Positions 1 to 8,560 of a stretch of 64,000 bases of DNA are shown here, one piece after another. This stretch comes from Mycetocola lacteus (GTDB lineage Bacteria > Actinomycetota > Actinomycetes > Actinomycetales > Microbacteriaceae), in NCBI RefSeq assembly GCF_003667575.1, contig NZ_RCUY01000014.1, positions 121,244 through 185,243 of the forward strand. The letters run 5' to 3'. Position numbers and translations under genes: made by a program. Below the pieces are notes generated by a model that saw nothing but the letters and a program-made list of their open reading frames with translations, was not told where the DNA came from and did not search any database. Within the stretch, counting starts at the first letter, position 1. Every line of letters starts with the position of its first letter.

Positions 1-339
1 GATAATCGCATCGGGCTCGCGGCGCACCAGGATCGCGGCGGCCAGGGCGATGGCCACGGTCGAATCCCGAGGGTCTGCCTCGAGCACGATGTTCTGATCC
101 GCAAGCCCGGGCAGCTGCTCCTCCACGGCGGCGCGGTGCGCGCGTCCGGTGACCACCATGATGCGCTGGTCGCCGGCGATCGGCGCCAGCCGATCCCAGG
201 TTGCCCGCAGCAGGGTCGAGCCGGAGCCGGTGAGGTCGTGCAGGAACTTTGGTGCATCCGCGCGGGACAGCGGCCACAGTCGTGAGCCGACACCCCCGGC
301 CGGAATCACACTAAAAAAGCGGTCGAGTGCGGGTTTCAT
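1..339 (-). CDS. manC: Mannose-1-phosphate guanylyltransferase, N-terminal part (gene runs off the window)
   Basis: Only the first 113 codons are inside the window; the frame stays open to base 1. The protein begins MKPALDRFFSVIPAGG and continues into the nucleotidyltransferase signature GGVGSRLWPLSR (about residues 15-26), followed by DAPKFL, which is typical of GDP-mannose pyrophosphorylases. This enzyme makes GDP-mannose from mannose 1-phosphate and GTP in the cytoplasm, for mannosylated lipids, glycans and glycoproteins. It is divergent from the succinate dehydrogenase operon across about 280 bp in which I see no further gene. Assignment to the family is strong; the exact symbol (manB or manC in actinobacteria) is a naming choice. 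Confidence 0.85.
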   Translation of the reverse strand, partial: MKPALDRFFSVIPAGGVGSRLWPLSRADAPKFLHDLTGSGSTLLRATWDRLAPIAGDQRIMVVTGRAHRAAVEEQLPGLADQNIVLEADPRDSTVAIALAAAILVRREPDAII

Positions 340-620
340 GTCTCCAGGGTAGTCGGCGCAACCTGTGAGGAGTGGGCGACCCGGCGCACAACGCCGCAAT
401 CGTGCCCGGGCGTCGGCGAGTGTCGCGTCACCCAGACAACAAATTTCACGGGATTTCCCGGTGAACGACCGGTTTCGGACAGCGAATATCTCGAGGCACT
501 AAGGGTCGCCTAAGCGGTAACCGACTGATTGTCGACATAGGATGTGCATAGCGCCTAAAAGACGCACGACGGCTCGTGTGGCTGTCGACCGAGGCTTCGA
601 CGATTATGGGAGGGCTGTTC

Positions 621-1040
621 GTGTCAGTGCAGACTGCAGGGACTCCACCGAAGGCATCAAAAAAGAAACCGCGTCCCGCGGGTACGCTGTACCGCGGTCA
701 CGAGGGCATGTGGTCATGGGTTTTCCACCGCATAACCGGCGTCGCGATCTTCTTCTTCCTGCTGGTTCACGTCCTGGATACCGCGCTGGTGCGTGTATCC
801 CCCGAGGCGTATGACGCGGTGATCGGCACCTATCAGACCCCGATCATGGGTATTGGCGAGGTCGGCCTGGTCGCCGCAATCGTCTTCCACGCCTTCAACG
901 GCCTGCGGATCATCCTGGTGGACTTCTGGTCCAAGGGAACCCGCTACCAGAAGCTCATGTTCTGGATCGTGATCGCCCTCTGGGTACTCACCATGCTCGC
1001 CTTTGTGCCGCGGCACCTGACCAACGTGTTCAGCCACTAG
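621..1040 (+). CDS. sdhC: Succinate dehydrogenase cytochrome b556 subunit
   Basis: Membrane anchor of respiratory complex II (succinate:quinone reductase). The 139-residue protein has three hydrophobic helices (about 38-60, 76-100, 110-130) and the SdhC signature HRITGVAIF near residues 36-44; H50 and H90 are candidate haem ligands. I chose the GTG at 621 because GGGAGGG lies six bases upstream. An ATG at 606 and another at 576 are in frame but lack such a site. It is the first gene of a tight sdhC-sdhD-sdhA-sdhB operon; only 10 bp separate it from sdhD. Confidence 0.92.
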   Translation: MSVQTAGTPPKASKKKPRPAGTLYRGHEGMWSWVFHRITGVAIFFFLLVHVLDTALVRVSPEAYDAVIGTYQTPIMGIGEVGLVAAIVFHAFNGLRIILVDFWSKGTRYQKLMFWIVIALWVLTMLAFVPRHLTNVFSH

Positions 1041-1050
1041 GAGGCCCGCC

Positions 1051-1497
1051 ATGACTACTACCGAAATCGCGGCTCCCCGCTCCCCCCGCACCCGTGGAAA
1101 CGGCACCAACTGGGAAAAATGGGGCTGGCTCTACATGCGTGTCTCCGGCGTTGTGCTGGTGGTACTGATCTTTGGTCACCTGTTTGTGAACCTCTGGCAG
1201 GGCACCGGCGTCTCCGCCATCAACTTCGCCTTCGTGGCCGGCAAGTGGGCCGACCCGTTCTGGCAGTGGTGGGACGTCATCATGCTGTGGCTCGCGCTGA
1301 TCCACGGCGGCAACGGCATGCGCACCATCGTCAACGACTACGCTCGCGGACGCACCACCCGCGGCATCCTGAAGATCGCCATCCTGGCGGCCGTCGCGAT
1401 CCTGATCATCCTCGGCACGCTCGTGGTCTTCACGTTTGACCCCTGCATCGGAAACCCCTCCTCCGATGCCCTGATTCAGCTCTGCGCCGCGCACTAG
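1051..1497 (+). CDS. sdhD: Succinate dehydrogenase hydrophobic membrane anchor subunit
   Basis: Second membrane anchor of complex II, 148 residues, with three predicted transmembrane helices (about 27-50, 72-95, 107-129). The family motif [15 protein letters not shown] spans about residues 83-97; its histidine and H43 are candidate haem/quinone-site residues. AGGAGG at 1039-1044 overlaps the sdhC stop codon and gives a strong start at 1051. It sits between sdhC and sdhA in the order expected for actinobacteria. Confidence 0.92.
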   Translation: MTTTEIAAPRSPRTRGNGTNWEKWGWLYMRVSGVVLVVLIFGHLFVNLWQGTGVSAINFAFVAGKWADPFWQWWDVIMLWLALIHGGNGMRTIVNDYARGRTTRGILKIAILAAVAILIILGTLVVFTFDPCIGNPSSDALIQLCAAH

Positions 1498-1537
1498 CGA
1501 CCGCGGACACCCAACGATCAACACATTGGAAAATTCT

Positions 1538-3340
1538 GTGACGAACAGCACCCAGGGATCCACCATCGTAGGCGGCGTCCACTACCACCAGTTCGACATC
1601 GTGATCATCGGTGCCGGCGGTGCCGGAATGCGGGCGGCCATCGAGGCCGGCCCGAATGCCAAGACCGCCGTCATCTCCAAGCTCTACCCGACCCGCTCGC
1701 ACACCGGTGCGGCCCAGGGTGGCATGGCCGCCGCCCTCGCCAACGTCGAGGAAGACTCGTGGGAGTGGCACACCTTTGACACGATCAAGGGTGGCGACTA
1801 CCTGGTTGACCAGGACGCCGCCGAGATCCTGGCCAAGGAGGCCATCGACGCGGTCATCGACCTCGAGAACATGGGTCTGCCCTTCAACCGCACCCCCGAG
1901 GGCAAGATCGACCAGCGTCGCTTTGGCGGTCACACCCGCGACCACGGTAAGGCGCCGGTTCGCCGGGCCTGCTACGCGGCCGACCGCACCGGACACATGA
2001 TCCTGCAGACCCTGTACCAAAACTGCGTCAAGCACGGCATCAACTTCTTCAACGAGTTCTACGTCCTCGACCTCATCATGACCGAGGTGGACGGCGTCAA
2101 GCAGCCCTCGGGCGTTGTCGCCTACGACCTCTCCACCGGCGAGCTGCACGTCTTCCAGGCCAAGGCCATGATCTTCGCCACCGGTGGCTTTGGCAAGATC
2201 TACAAGACCACCTCCAACGCCCACACCCTCACCGGTGACGGCGTCGGCATTGTCTGGCGCAAGGGCCTGCCGCTGGAGGACATGGAGTTCTTCCAGTTCC
2301 ACCCGACCGGCCTGGCCGGCCTCGGCATCCTCCTCACCGAGGGTGCCCGCGGTGAGGGCGCGATCCTGCGCAACGCCTCGGGTGAGCGCTTCATGGAGCG
2401 CTACGCCCCCACCATCAAGGACCTCGCCCCGCGTGACATCGTCGCCCGCTGCATGGTTCAGGAGGTGGCCGAGGGCCGCGGTGCCGGACCGCACAAGGAC
2501 TACGTGTACCTCGACTGCACCCACCTCGGTGCCGAGGTCCTGGAAACCAAGCTGCCCGACATCACCGAGTTCGCCCGCACCTACCTGGGTGTCGACCCGG
2601 TGACCGAGCCCGTCCCGGTGATGCCGACCGCCCACTACGCCATGGGTGGAATCCCCACCAACGTCAAGGCCGAGGTACTGCGAGACAACACCACCGTGGT
2701 TCCGGGCCTGTACGCCGCTGGCGAGTGCGCCTGCGTGTCCGTGCACGGCTCCAACCGTCTGGGCACCAACTCGCTGCTCGACATCAACGTGTTTGGTAAG
2801 CGCGCCGGTAACAACGCCGTCGAGTACGTCAAGACCGCCGAGTTCGTGCCGCTGCCCGAGGACCCCGCCAGGGAGGTGCGCGAGCTGCTCGAGCAGGTCC
2901 GCACCGGAACCGGCACCGAGCGTGTAGCCGTCCTGCGCAAGGAGCTGCAGGACCACATGGACCGCGGCGCCCAGGTGTTCCGCACCGACGAGTCCCTCGC
3001 CGAGGTCACCGAGACCATCCACCAGCTGCGCGAGCGCTACAAGAACATCAGCGTCCAGGACAAGGGCAAGCGGTTCAACACCGACCTGCTCGAAGCCATC
3101 GAGTTGGGCTTCCTGCTCGACCTCGCCGAGGTGGTTGTCTTCTCCGCCCGGAACCGCAAGGAGAGCCGCGGCGGACACATGCGCGACGACTATCCCAAGC
3201 GCGACGACGAAAACTACATGCAGCACACCATGGCGTACCTGAGCGGCGACCCGCACTCCGCCGACGCCGGTGACCACATCACGCTGGACTGGAAGCCCGT
3301 GGTCATTACCCGTTACCAGCCGATGGAAAGGAAGTACTAA
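1538..3340 (+). CDS. sdhA: Succinate dehydrogenase flavoprotein subunit
   Basis: Catalytic FAD subunit that oxidises succinate to fumarate in the TCA cycle and feeds electrons to SdhB. The N-terminal dinucleotide motif GAGGAG is at about residues 25-30. SHTGAAQGG carries the histidine (about H55) expected to bind FAD covalently. [12 protein letters not shown] and HPTGLAG belong to the substrate site and capping domain. At about 600 residues it has normal family length. I prefer the GTG at 1538 (product starting VTNSTQGS) over the in-frame TTG at 1526, because a GGA-rich stretch lies 7 bases before 1538. It follows sdhD by 40 bp and nearly abuts sdhB. Confidence 0.95.
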   Translation: MTNSTQGSTIVGGVHYHQFDIVIIGAGGAGMRAAIEAGPNAKTAVISKLYPTRSHTGAAQGGMAAALANVEEDSWEWHTFDTIKGGDYLVDQDAAEILAKEAIDAVIDLENMGLPFNRTPEGKIDQRRFGGHTRDHGKAPVRRACYAADRTGHMILQTLYQNCVKHGINFFNEFYVLDLIMTEVDGVKQPSGVVAYDLSTGELHVFQAKAMIFATGGFGKIYKTTSNAHTLTGDGVGIVWRKGLPLEDMEFFQFHPTGLAGLGILLTEGARGEGAILRNASGERFMERYAPTIKDLAPRDIVARCMVQEVAEGRGAGPHKDYVYLDCTHLGAEVLETKLPDITEFARTYLGVDPVTEPVPVMPTAHYAMGGIPTNVKAEVLRDNTTVVPGLYAAGECACVSVHGSNRLGTNSLLDINVFGKRAGNNAVEYVKTAEFVPLPEDPAREVRELLEQVRTGTGTERVAVLRKELQDHMDRGAQVFRTDESLAEVTETIHQLRERYKNISVQDKGKRFNTDLLEAIELGFLLDLAEVVVFSARNRKESRGGHMRDDYPKRDDENYMQHTMAYLSGDPHSADAGDHITLDWKPVVITRYQPMERKY

Positions 3341-3342
3341 TC

Positions 3343-4104
3343 GTGGCTACCGCTACCGCCGAGAAGCCGCCGGCAGCCGCCGATGCGGTCGAGTCCTTCA
3401 CCGTCACCCTGATCATCCGCCGGTTCGACCCGGAGGTTGACGAGGAGCCGCGCTGGCAGGACTACGACGTGGAGCTCTACGGCACCGACCGTGTGCTCGA
3501 CGCCCTGCACAAGATCAAGTGGGAGCAGGACGGATCGCTGACCTTCCGCCGCTCCTGCGCGCACGGCATCTGCGGCTCGGATGCGATGCGCATCAACGGC
3601 CGCAACCGCCTGGCCTGCAAGACCCTGATCAAGGACCTCGACATCTCGAAGCCCATCTATGTGGAGGCCATCAAGGGCCTGCCGCTGGAGAAGGACCTCG
3701 TGGTCGATATGGAGCCCTTCTTCGAGTCCTTCCGTGAGGTGCAGCCCTTCCTGCAGGCCAACAGCACCCCCGGCACCGGCAAGGAGCGTGTGCAGTCGGT
3801 GGCCGACCGTGCCCGCTTCGACGACACCACCAAGTGCATCCTGTGCGCCGCGTGCACCTCGTCCTGCCCGGTGTTCTGGACCGACGGCCAGTACTTCGGC
3901 CCGGCCGCGATCGTGAACGCCCACCGCTTCATCTTCGACTCCCGTGACGACCAGGCCAAGGTTCGCCTCGACATCCTCAACGACAAGGAGGGTGTGTGGC
4001 GCTGCCGCACCACCTTCAACTGCTCCGAGGCTTGCCCCCGTGGCATCCAGGTGACCCAGGCCATCGCCGAGGTCAAGTCGGCGATTATGCGCGGCAAGCC
4101 GTAG
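3343..4104 (+). CDS. sdhB: Succinate dehydrogenase iron-sulfur subunit
   Basis: Electron-transfer subunit of complex II, 253 residues. The [2Fe-2S] site is SCAHGICGSD...C (C72, C77, D80, C92), with the usual aspartate in place of the third cysteine. The [4Fe-4S]/[3Fe-4S] clusters are bound by CILCAACTSSCP and by the later C-x6-C-x3-CP group (CRTTFNCSEACP). The start is GTG at 3343, two bases after the sdhA stop, which suggests translational coupling. A 12-bp-stem terminator follows, so the four sdh genes form one transcription unit. Confidence 0.95.
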   Translation: MATATAEKPPAAADAVESFTVTLIIRRFDPEVDEEPRWQDYDVELYGTDRVLDALHKIKWEQDGSLTFRRSCAHGICGSDAMRINGRNRLACKTLIKDLDISKPIYVEAIKGLPLEKDLVVDMEPFFESFREVQPFLQANSTPGTGKERVQSVADRARFDDTTKCILCAACTSSCPVFWTDGQYFGPAAIVNAHRFIFDSRDDQAKVRLDILNDKEGVWRCRTTFNCSEACPRGIQVTQAIAEVKSAIMRGKP

Positions 4105-4153
4105 GGAACGCCTCGGTCCGTCCGTACCTCCAAGGCATGCGCGGCAAGCCGTA
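4087..4153 (+). repeat. Short direct duplication of the sdhB 3' end
   Basis: The 17 bases spanning the last codons and first stop bases of sdhB (4087-4103) recur exactly at 4137-4153, 50 bp downstream and just before the terminator. The bases between them show no such similarity. It looks like a small local duplication or slippage product with no coding role, since the second copy has no start codon in frame. Confidence 0.8.
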
Positions 4154-4172
4154 AGAACCACCGCGACAAACA

Positions 4173-4207
4173 CACAGTGCCCCGGTCCTCAGGATCGGGG
4201 CACTGTG
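4173..4207 (+). terminator. Intrinsic terminator after sdhCDAB
   Basis: A perfect 12-bp stem (4173-4184 paired with 4196-4207, arm CACAGTGCCCCG) closes an 11-base loop that can itself form a small TCC/GGA stem. Only a weak T-rich tail (CTTTGG) follows. It lies between sdhB and the convergent gene ending at 4223 and may serve both. Confidence 0.8.
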
Positions 4208-4222
4208 CTTTGGCGGAGGGGG

Positions 4223-4780
4223 CTACGAGTTGCCCACGATCACCGCAAAAATGATGAGGCCCAGCATCCCCAGCGAAATCAGGATGGTCCAGGAACCGGT
4301 AATGATCCCGGTCAGTGCGAATCCCCGGGGTTGCCGTTTGCGCAGCGCAAGAATGCCCAGTACCAGCGCGACGATGCCGCCGGGCAGCACCATGAACCCG
4401 AATAACCCGCCCAGCACGGCCGAGGCAATGCCCACGATCATCGCCGAGAGCGCCTGGCCCCGCGGTTCGGACGGACGCACCATCATCGGATCGTAAACAA
4501 ATCCCCCCTGCTGCGGGTAGGGCAGCGTCGCACCCACCGGGGCACCCGGATAGGCCGCAGTACCTGGATAGGTGGGAGCACCCGGATAGGCCGCAGTTCC
4601 CGGATAGGTGGGAGCACCCGGATAGGCCGCGGGTCCCGGAGAGGCGGGAGGCTGCAGGCCGCCCGAAGGATGCGGGTTCCCCGGAGCTTCGGGGTACGCG
4701 GGCCCCGCCGAATATGCGGGCGGTGTCGGGTATCCGGTGACGGGTGGAGTGAACGGATCGTGGGGATCAGGTGCGGTCAT
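4223..4780 (-). CDS. Proline-rich DUF4190-like membrane protein
   Basis: 185 residues in two parts. Residues 1-110 are low-complexity and rich in Pro, Gly, Ala and Tyr, including tandem copies of a 12-residue AAYPGAPTYPGT-type unit. Residues from about 110 to 185 contain two hydrophobic helices separated by a short basic KRQPRGFALTG loop, the arrangement of DUF4190 proteins. Function is unknown; such proteins are common in actinobacteria as small integral membrane proteins with a disordered cytoplasmic tail. The gene at 5874-6704 shares the same C-terminal motif (KRQPKGLALTG), so the two are paralogous in that domain. Confidence 0.75.
   Translation of the reverse strand: MTAPDPHDPFTPPVTGYPTPPAYSAGPAYPEAPGNPHPSGGLQPPASPGPAAYPGAPTYPGTAAYPGAPTYPGTAAYPGAPVGATLPYPQQGGFVYDPMMVRPSEPRGQALSAMIVGIASAVLGGLFGFMVLPGGIVALVLGILALRKRQPRGFALTGIITGSWTILISLGMLGLIIFAVIVGNS
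4542..4649 (-). repeat. 36-bp tandem repeat inside the DUF4190-like gene
   Basis: Three copies of a 36-bp unit begin at 4542, 4578 and 4614; each starts GCACCCGGATAGG on the plus strand. The last copy is diverged at its end. Being a multiple of three, the repeat encodes a 12-residue Pro/Gly/Tyr unit and can vary in copy number without shifting the frame. Confidence 0.85.
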
Positions 4781-4911
4781 AGTGCGGCCAGGCTACGTTG
4801 CCCCCGACCGTTGTCAGTCCCGGGTGTCTCGAACTGGTCGGCTCCCTGTCGCCCCCACACGCGTGGAGACGTTCGTGAACATCGCTAGGCTAGGGAGGAC
4901 GAAAGGGAGTC

Positions 4912-5367
4912 ATGACCGCCGCCTCCGCGCACCGCAAGAAGCTTGTCCCCCGCGTGATTGTGCTCGCACTGCTGCTGTGGGTCATTCTCTGCGTCGCGCT
5001 TCCGGGCCCGGTCCCGATCCAGTTCGGCAGTGCCGACGCTCCGGCCGCCGGCGGCGTCTCCAGCTGGTTTGTGGCTATTGCACTGGCCCTCATCATGCTG
5101 GTCACCGTCTGGGCCTTTCGCAGCGGACACGCGACCCGCACACCGGATCAGCGCCGCGGGGATCTGGCGGCACTGCTGATCGCCCAGAGCCTGTTTGGGT
5201 ATTCGCTGGTTGTCGTGGGCACGATCCCCGCCGCCGATCTGCCGGTGTCCTGGCTGCCGCTGGCGGTGGCCATCGTCGCGGCCACCGCCGGGTACTTCAT
5301 CACCCACCGGATCGTGGATCACAATCCGGAGATTGCCCCTTCCGAGTCGACCGAATCGGGTTCATAA
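4912..5367 (+). CDS. Small four-helix membrane protein, possibly DUF1648-like
   Basis: 151 residues with four predicted membrane helices (about 12-30, 47-66, 85-103, 108-128). The segment LPGPVPIQFGSADAP after the first helix resembles the Pro/Phe-Gly loop of DUF1648 (SdpI-like) proteins, but the match is loose. The start is supported by AAAGGGAG just upstream of the ATG at 4912. It is followed 41 bp later by a VOC-family gene on the same strand. No function can be assigned. Confidence 0.7.
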   Translation: MTAASAHRKKLVPRVIVLALLLWVILCVALPGPVPIQFGSADAPAAGGVSSWFVAIALALIMLVTVWAFRSGHATRTPDQRRGDLAALLIAQSLFGYSLVVVGTIPAADLPVSWLPLAVAIVAATAGYFITHRIVDHNPEIAPSESTESGS

Positions 5368-5407
5368 TCGAATCAGCGCATAACGCGCATGATCGAGAGG
5401 ACCAACG

Positions 5408-5818
5408 ATGACCGTCTCCCTGAATCCCTACATTAATTTTCGCGGCGAGGGTCGCGCGGCACTCGAGTTCTATCACGGAATCTTCGGTGGCGAGCTGACC
5501 GTCTCGACCTTCGGGGAGGCCGGTATGCCGGTGGACCCCGCCGATGCCAACCTCATCATGCACGGCATGATCGTCTCCCCCTCGGGCCTGACCCTCATGG
5601 TTTCCGATACCCCGAGCTATATGGAACTCACCGTGGGCGACAACGTCTCGGTCTCGCTTTCGGGCCCGGATGAGGCGGAACTGCGTGGCTACTGGGAGGG
5701 TTTGCTGCCCGGTGCGAACGTGCAGGCACCGCTGGAAACCGCACCGTGGGGTGACACGTTTGGCATGCTGGTGGATTCGTTCGGAATCGGCTGGCTGGTG
5801 AACATCACCGCCAACTAG
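5408..5818 (+). CDS. VOC superfamily protein, PhnB/glyoxalase-like
   Basis: 136 residues beginning LNPYINFRGEGRAALEFYHGIFGGEL, with the alternating beta-alpha-beta pattern of vicinal oxygen chelate proteins of the PhnB-like group. The PhnB-like signature includes the N-terminal F-Y-x2-I/V-F-G-G and the C-terminal WGDTFGMLVDSFGIGW. Some members are methyltransferase or resistance-like proteins, but most have no known substrate. AGAGGACC precedes the ATG. A bidirectional terminator follows. Confidence 0.85.
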   Translation: MTVSLNPYINFRGEGRAALEFYHGIFGGELTVSTFGEAGMPVDPADANLIMHGMIVSPSGLTLMVSDTPSYMELTVGDNVSVSLSGPDEAELRGYWEGLLPGANVQAPLETAPWGDTFGMLVDSFGIGWLVNITAN

Positions 5819-5827
5819 CACACAAAA

Positions 5828-5860
5828 AAGCGGCCCATCCTCGTTGAGGGTGGGCCGCTT
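5828..5860. terminator. Bidirectional intrinsic terminator
   Basis: A 10-bp outer stem (AAGCGGCCCA at 5828-5837 with TGGGCCGCTT at 5851-5860) continues into an inner CCTC/GAGG stem with a 3-base loop. Six A residues precede it and a T-rich CTTCCTT follows, so it can end transcription from both the VOC gene (plus) and the convergent gene ending at 5874 (minus). Confidence 0.88.
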
Positions 5861-5873
5861 CCTTATGCTCAAA

Positions 5874-6704
5874 CTACTTGATCGGGACCAGGGTGCCCTG
5901 GTGGCCCTGTCCGGCGATAACCGCGAGCTTACCCGCGTCATCGTTGGGGACGATCAGCGCGATGTTGCCGGTGACTGACTGCCCCGGGGTCAGCGTCTCG
6001 TCGAGCGTGAAGCGCGGCTCGGGCGCGTAGCCAAAGGTGTCCTCGAGCGGGTACAGCTCATCTGCGGAGGTCACATACTGCACCGGTGCCTCAAGGAGGC
6101 TGCCCTGTGCGGTGCCGGTGTAGGTCACGGTGTAGTTGACCACGGCGTAGCTGTGTCCGTCGATAGGCTCGGCGTTCTCGGCGTCCGCGGCCATCACCTC
6201 GGCGGTCTGGTTCGGAGTGAAGGAGTTGATCACGACGGTGTAGCCGTCACCCACGATCGGAGTACCGATCGCTCCAACGGTGTCGGCGCTCTCGTCCACC
6301 TGTTCGGTAGGCTCTGCGGAGGGCAGCAGCGAGGAGTTCGCCAGCGGGCCCTCGCCCCGCTGTCCCTGCTCGATCAGGTTGGCGGCAAAGATCAGCCCAA
6401 CAACCAGGAGGATCACGCTGACGATCACGCCGACAGCACCGAGGATCAGACCGGTCAGTGCGAGACCCTTGGGCTGACGCTTCACCAGCGCAATGATGCC
6501 GAACACCACGGCGATGACACCCAGCAGGATGCCCAGCGGCGGGAAGAAGGCAAAGACAACGGCGACGATACCCAGCACCAGGGCGGTGATCGCCAGTCCG
6601 CGCCGCGAGGAGGGAACGGATGCGGGCGCAGTCTCGACGGGGGCCTGCGGCAGCGGGGCAACCGGGGGCTGCTCGGGCTGTCCAGGGAATTCAGAGTTAG
6701 TCAT
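5874..6704 (-). CDS. DUF4190/DUF4352-type membrane-anchored protein
   Basis: 276 residues. A Pro-rich N-terminus (1-34) is followed by two or three hydrophobic helices (about 36-110) with the KRQPKGLALTG loop of DUF4190. A short linker leads to an extracytoplasmic beta-rich domain (about 145-276) that resembles DUF4352, the telokin-like immunoglobulin-fold domain: it has the characteristic SYAVVNYTVTYTG strand and a TLTPGQSVTGNIALIVP segment. Such proteins face the cell exterior; their ligand is unknown. Stand-alone gene ahead of ptsP on the same strand, 81 bp downstream of the ptsP stop. Confidence 0.78.
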   Translation of the reverse strand: MTNSEFPGQPEQPPVAPLPQAPVETAPASVPSSRRGLAITALVLGIVAVVFAFFPPLGILLGVIAVVFGIIALVKRQPKGLALTGLILGAVGVIVSVILLVVGLIFAANLIEQGQRGEGPLANSSLLPSAEPTEQVDESADTVGAIGTPIVGDGYTVVINSFTPNQTAEVMAADAENAEPIDGHSYAVVNYTVTYTGTAQGSLLEAPVQYVTSADELYPLEDTFGYAPEPRFTLDETLTPGQSVTGNIALIVPNDDAGKLAVIAGQGHQGTLVPIK

Positions 6705-6785
6705 GATACGGCCAACAATAGCGTGTGTTATTTTGCCGCGCCGAATTCCCCTTTACCCCCCTTTCGGGGCGGATTCTGGCGACCG

Positions 6786-8426
6786 CTAGGCCTCGGCCAT
6801 CACCAGACGGGCTTCGGCTGGGGTGGCGGCCGCGAGAGCCCGAGAGGCTAGCAGACGCGCGTGCTCCAGGGTGTGCTGACGCAGCTCGGTGCGCACGTCC
6901 GCGAGAGCCTCGGGGGCCATCGACAGCGAGGTTACCCCGAGCCCCACGAGAATGACCGCGAGCAGCGGGTCCGCCGCCGCTTCCCCGCACACCCCCACCG
7001 GCTTGCCCGACTGGCCGCCGGCATCCCCGATCATCCGAACCAGACGCAGCACCGCCGGATGCCAGGGATCCTGGTAGTCGGCCAGCGCCCCCAACTGCCG
7101 GTCGGCGGCCAGGGTGTACTGGGTGAGATCGTTGGTGCCGATCGAGACGAAGTCGGCGATGCCCAGGATCTGCGCCGCCAGGAGGGCGGCCGACGGAACC
7201 TCGGCCATGACTCCGGCGGTGCCGAGTCCCAGCTCGCGGGCCAACAGCACAAACCTGGCGGTTTCGGCGGCATCGGCGATCATCGGGGCCATCACCCGCA
7301 CGTCCGCACGGCAGCTGTCGGCGGCGATGGCGAGGGCCCGCAGCTGGTCACGGAGGATCGAATCATCGCCGCGGAACGCCCGCAACCCCCGCATGCCCAG
7401 GGCCGGGTTGGGTTCGGCGGCATCCACCGGGAGGAACGCGAGCGGCTTATCGGCGCCGGCGTCCAGGGTCCGCACGATCACGCGACGGCCGGGAAACTCC
7501 TCAAAGATCCGCTGGTAGTGCTCGACCTGCTCGGCGATACTCGGGGCACGCTCGGCATCCAGGAACAGGAGTTCGGTGCGCAGCAGCCCCACACCCTCGG
7601 CACCAAGTTCCCGGGCGGCCGGGGCCTCATCAGCCCGGGTGATGTTGGCCAGCAACGGAATCGGGGTGTCGTCGGCGAGGGTTCCGGGGCCCACCGGGAC
7701 CTTGGAACGACGACGCCCCAGCCGGCGGCGGGCGGTCTGCACGTCCTCGGGGCTCGGATCGATCGTGACCGTGCCCTCGGCCGCATCCAGCAGGACCTCG
7801 GTGCCGTCCACGAGCGCGGCCACATCGCCCACTCCGACTACCGCAACCAGGGCCTTGGCACGCGCGAGGATCGCCGTATGTGAGGTGGGGCCGCCGCCGC
7901 TGGTGATCAGTCCGAGCACGCGCTCCAGGTCAAGTCCCACGGTGTCGGCCGGGGCAAGGTCGTGAGCAACCAAAATAAAGGGGGTATCCGAGTCGGGGAT
8001 GCCCGGGACCGGGACCCCACGTAGGTGTGCGATCGTGCGCTGCGAGAGGTCGCCGAGGTCGGAGGCGCGCTCAGCCATATAGCCGCCCATCGAGAGCAGC
8101 ATCTGCTGGAACGTGTGGAACGCCTCAAAGATCGCGCGCTCGGCCGTTTTCTGTGCGGCGATCCGGGAGCGCACGTCGGTCAGCAGGGAGGGATCCTGCG
8201 CCATCTGCGCCTGAGCCTCGAGTACCGCACGGGCCTCGCCGGTGGTGTGCTCGGCGTGCTGGGAGAGATCATGCGCGGTTTCGCGCAGCGCTGCCTCGGC
8301 CCGGGAAGACTCCCAGGCGGCCGTGTTGCTGCGCGGACGATCCGAGGGCTCCGGCAACGGTTCGGGCATACGCAGGACCGGTCCGGTAACCACACCGCGA
8401 CCAACACCCACCCCCTGCACCCGCAC
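6786..8426 (-). CDS. ptsI: PTS enzyme I (phosphoenolpyruvate-protein phosphotransferase)
   Basis: Transfers phosphate from PEP to HPr, the first step of the sugar phosphotransferase system, in the cytoplasm. The phosphohistidine is H183 in GGGPTSHTAILARA. The central and C-terminal TIM-barrel domain has GLLRTELLFLD, the RTLDAGADKPL motif and the catalytic-cysteine segment VGVCGEAAADP. At 546 residues it is slightly short of the usual 550-575. I chose the GTG at 8426, preceded by GAAGGGA at 5 bases. No HPr or EII genes are in the window, so its partners lie elsewhere. Confidence 0.9.
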   Translation of the reverse strand: MRVQGVGVGRGVVTGPVLRMPEPLPEPSDRPRSNTAAWESSRAEAALRETAHDLSQHAEHTTGEARAVLEAQAQMAQDPSLLTDVRSRIAAQKTAERAIFEAFHTFQQMLLSMGGYMAERASDLGDLSQRTIAHLRGVPVPGIPDSDTPFILVAHDLAPADTVGLDLERVLGLITSGGGPTSHTAILARAKALVAVVGVGDVAALVDGTEVLLDAAEGTVTIDPSPEDVQTARRRLGRRRSKVPVGPGTLADDTPIPLLANITRADEAPAARELGAEGVGLLRTELLFLDAERAPSIAEQVEHYQRIFEEFPGRRVIVRTLDAGADKPLAFLPVDAAEPNPALGMRGLRAFRGDDSILRDQLRALAIAADSCRADVRVMAPMIADAAETARFVLLARELGLGTAGVMAEVPSAALLAAQILGIADFVSIGTNDLTQYTLAADRQLGALADYQDPWHPAVLRLVRMIGDAGGQSGKPVGVCGEAAADPLLAVILVGLGVTSLSMAPEALADVRTELRQHTLEHARLLASRALAAATPAEARLVMAEA

Positions 8427-8548
8427 CTGGTTCCCTTCATCCGACCGCTATCTAGGGTTCAGCCTAGGCCAGGTCCGAGTCCGGCGCACATTCGGGGGCG
8501 AATCGGGCGGCGTTCCCGGGAAATCTCCGCCCCCGCGAGCGCCCCCAT

Positions 8549-8554
8549 TACAGT
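8549..8554 (+). promoter_or_regulatory. -10-like hexamer TACAGT, leaderless start for the YihY gene
   Basis: TACAGT ends exactly six bases before the ATG at 8561. A transcript from this -10 would begin on the start codon, as in leaderless actinobacterial mRNAs. No clear -35 box is visible, and the Gly-rich AGGGGC lies too close to the ATG to be a normal ribosome binding site. Confidence 0.5.
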
Positions 8555-8560
8555 AGGGGC

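Noticed and set aside
1430..3277. Long minus-strand frame opposite sdhA
   Set aside because: It mirrors the codon structure of sdhA (Val/Gly/Leu/Asp-rich) and has no domain; a shadow frame in high-GC DNA.
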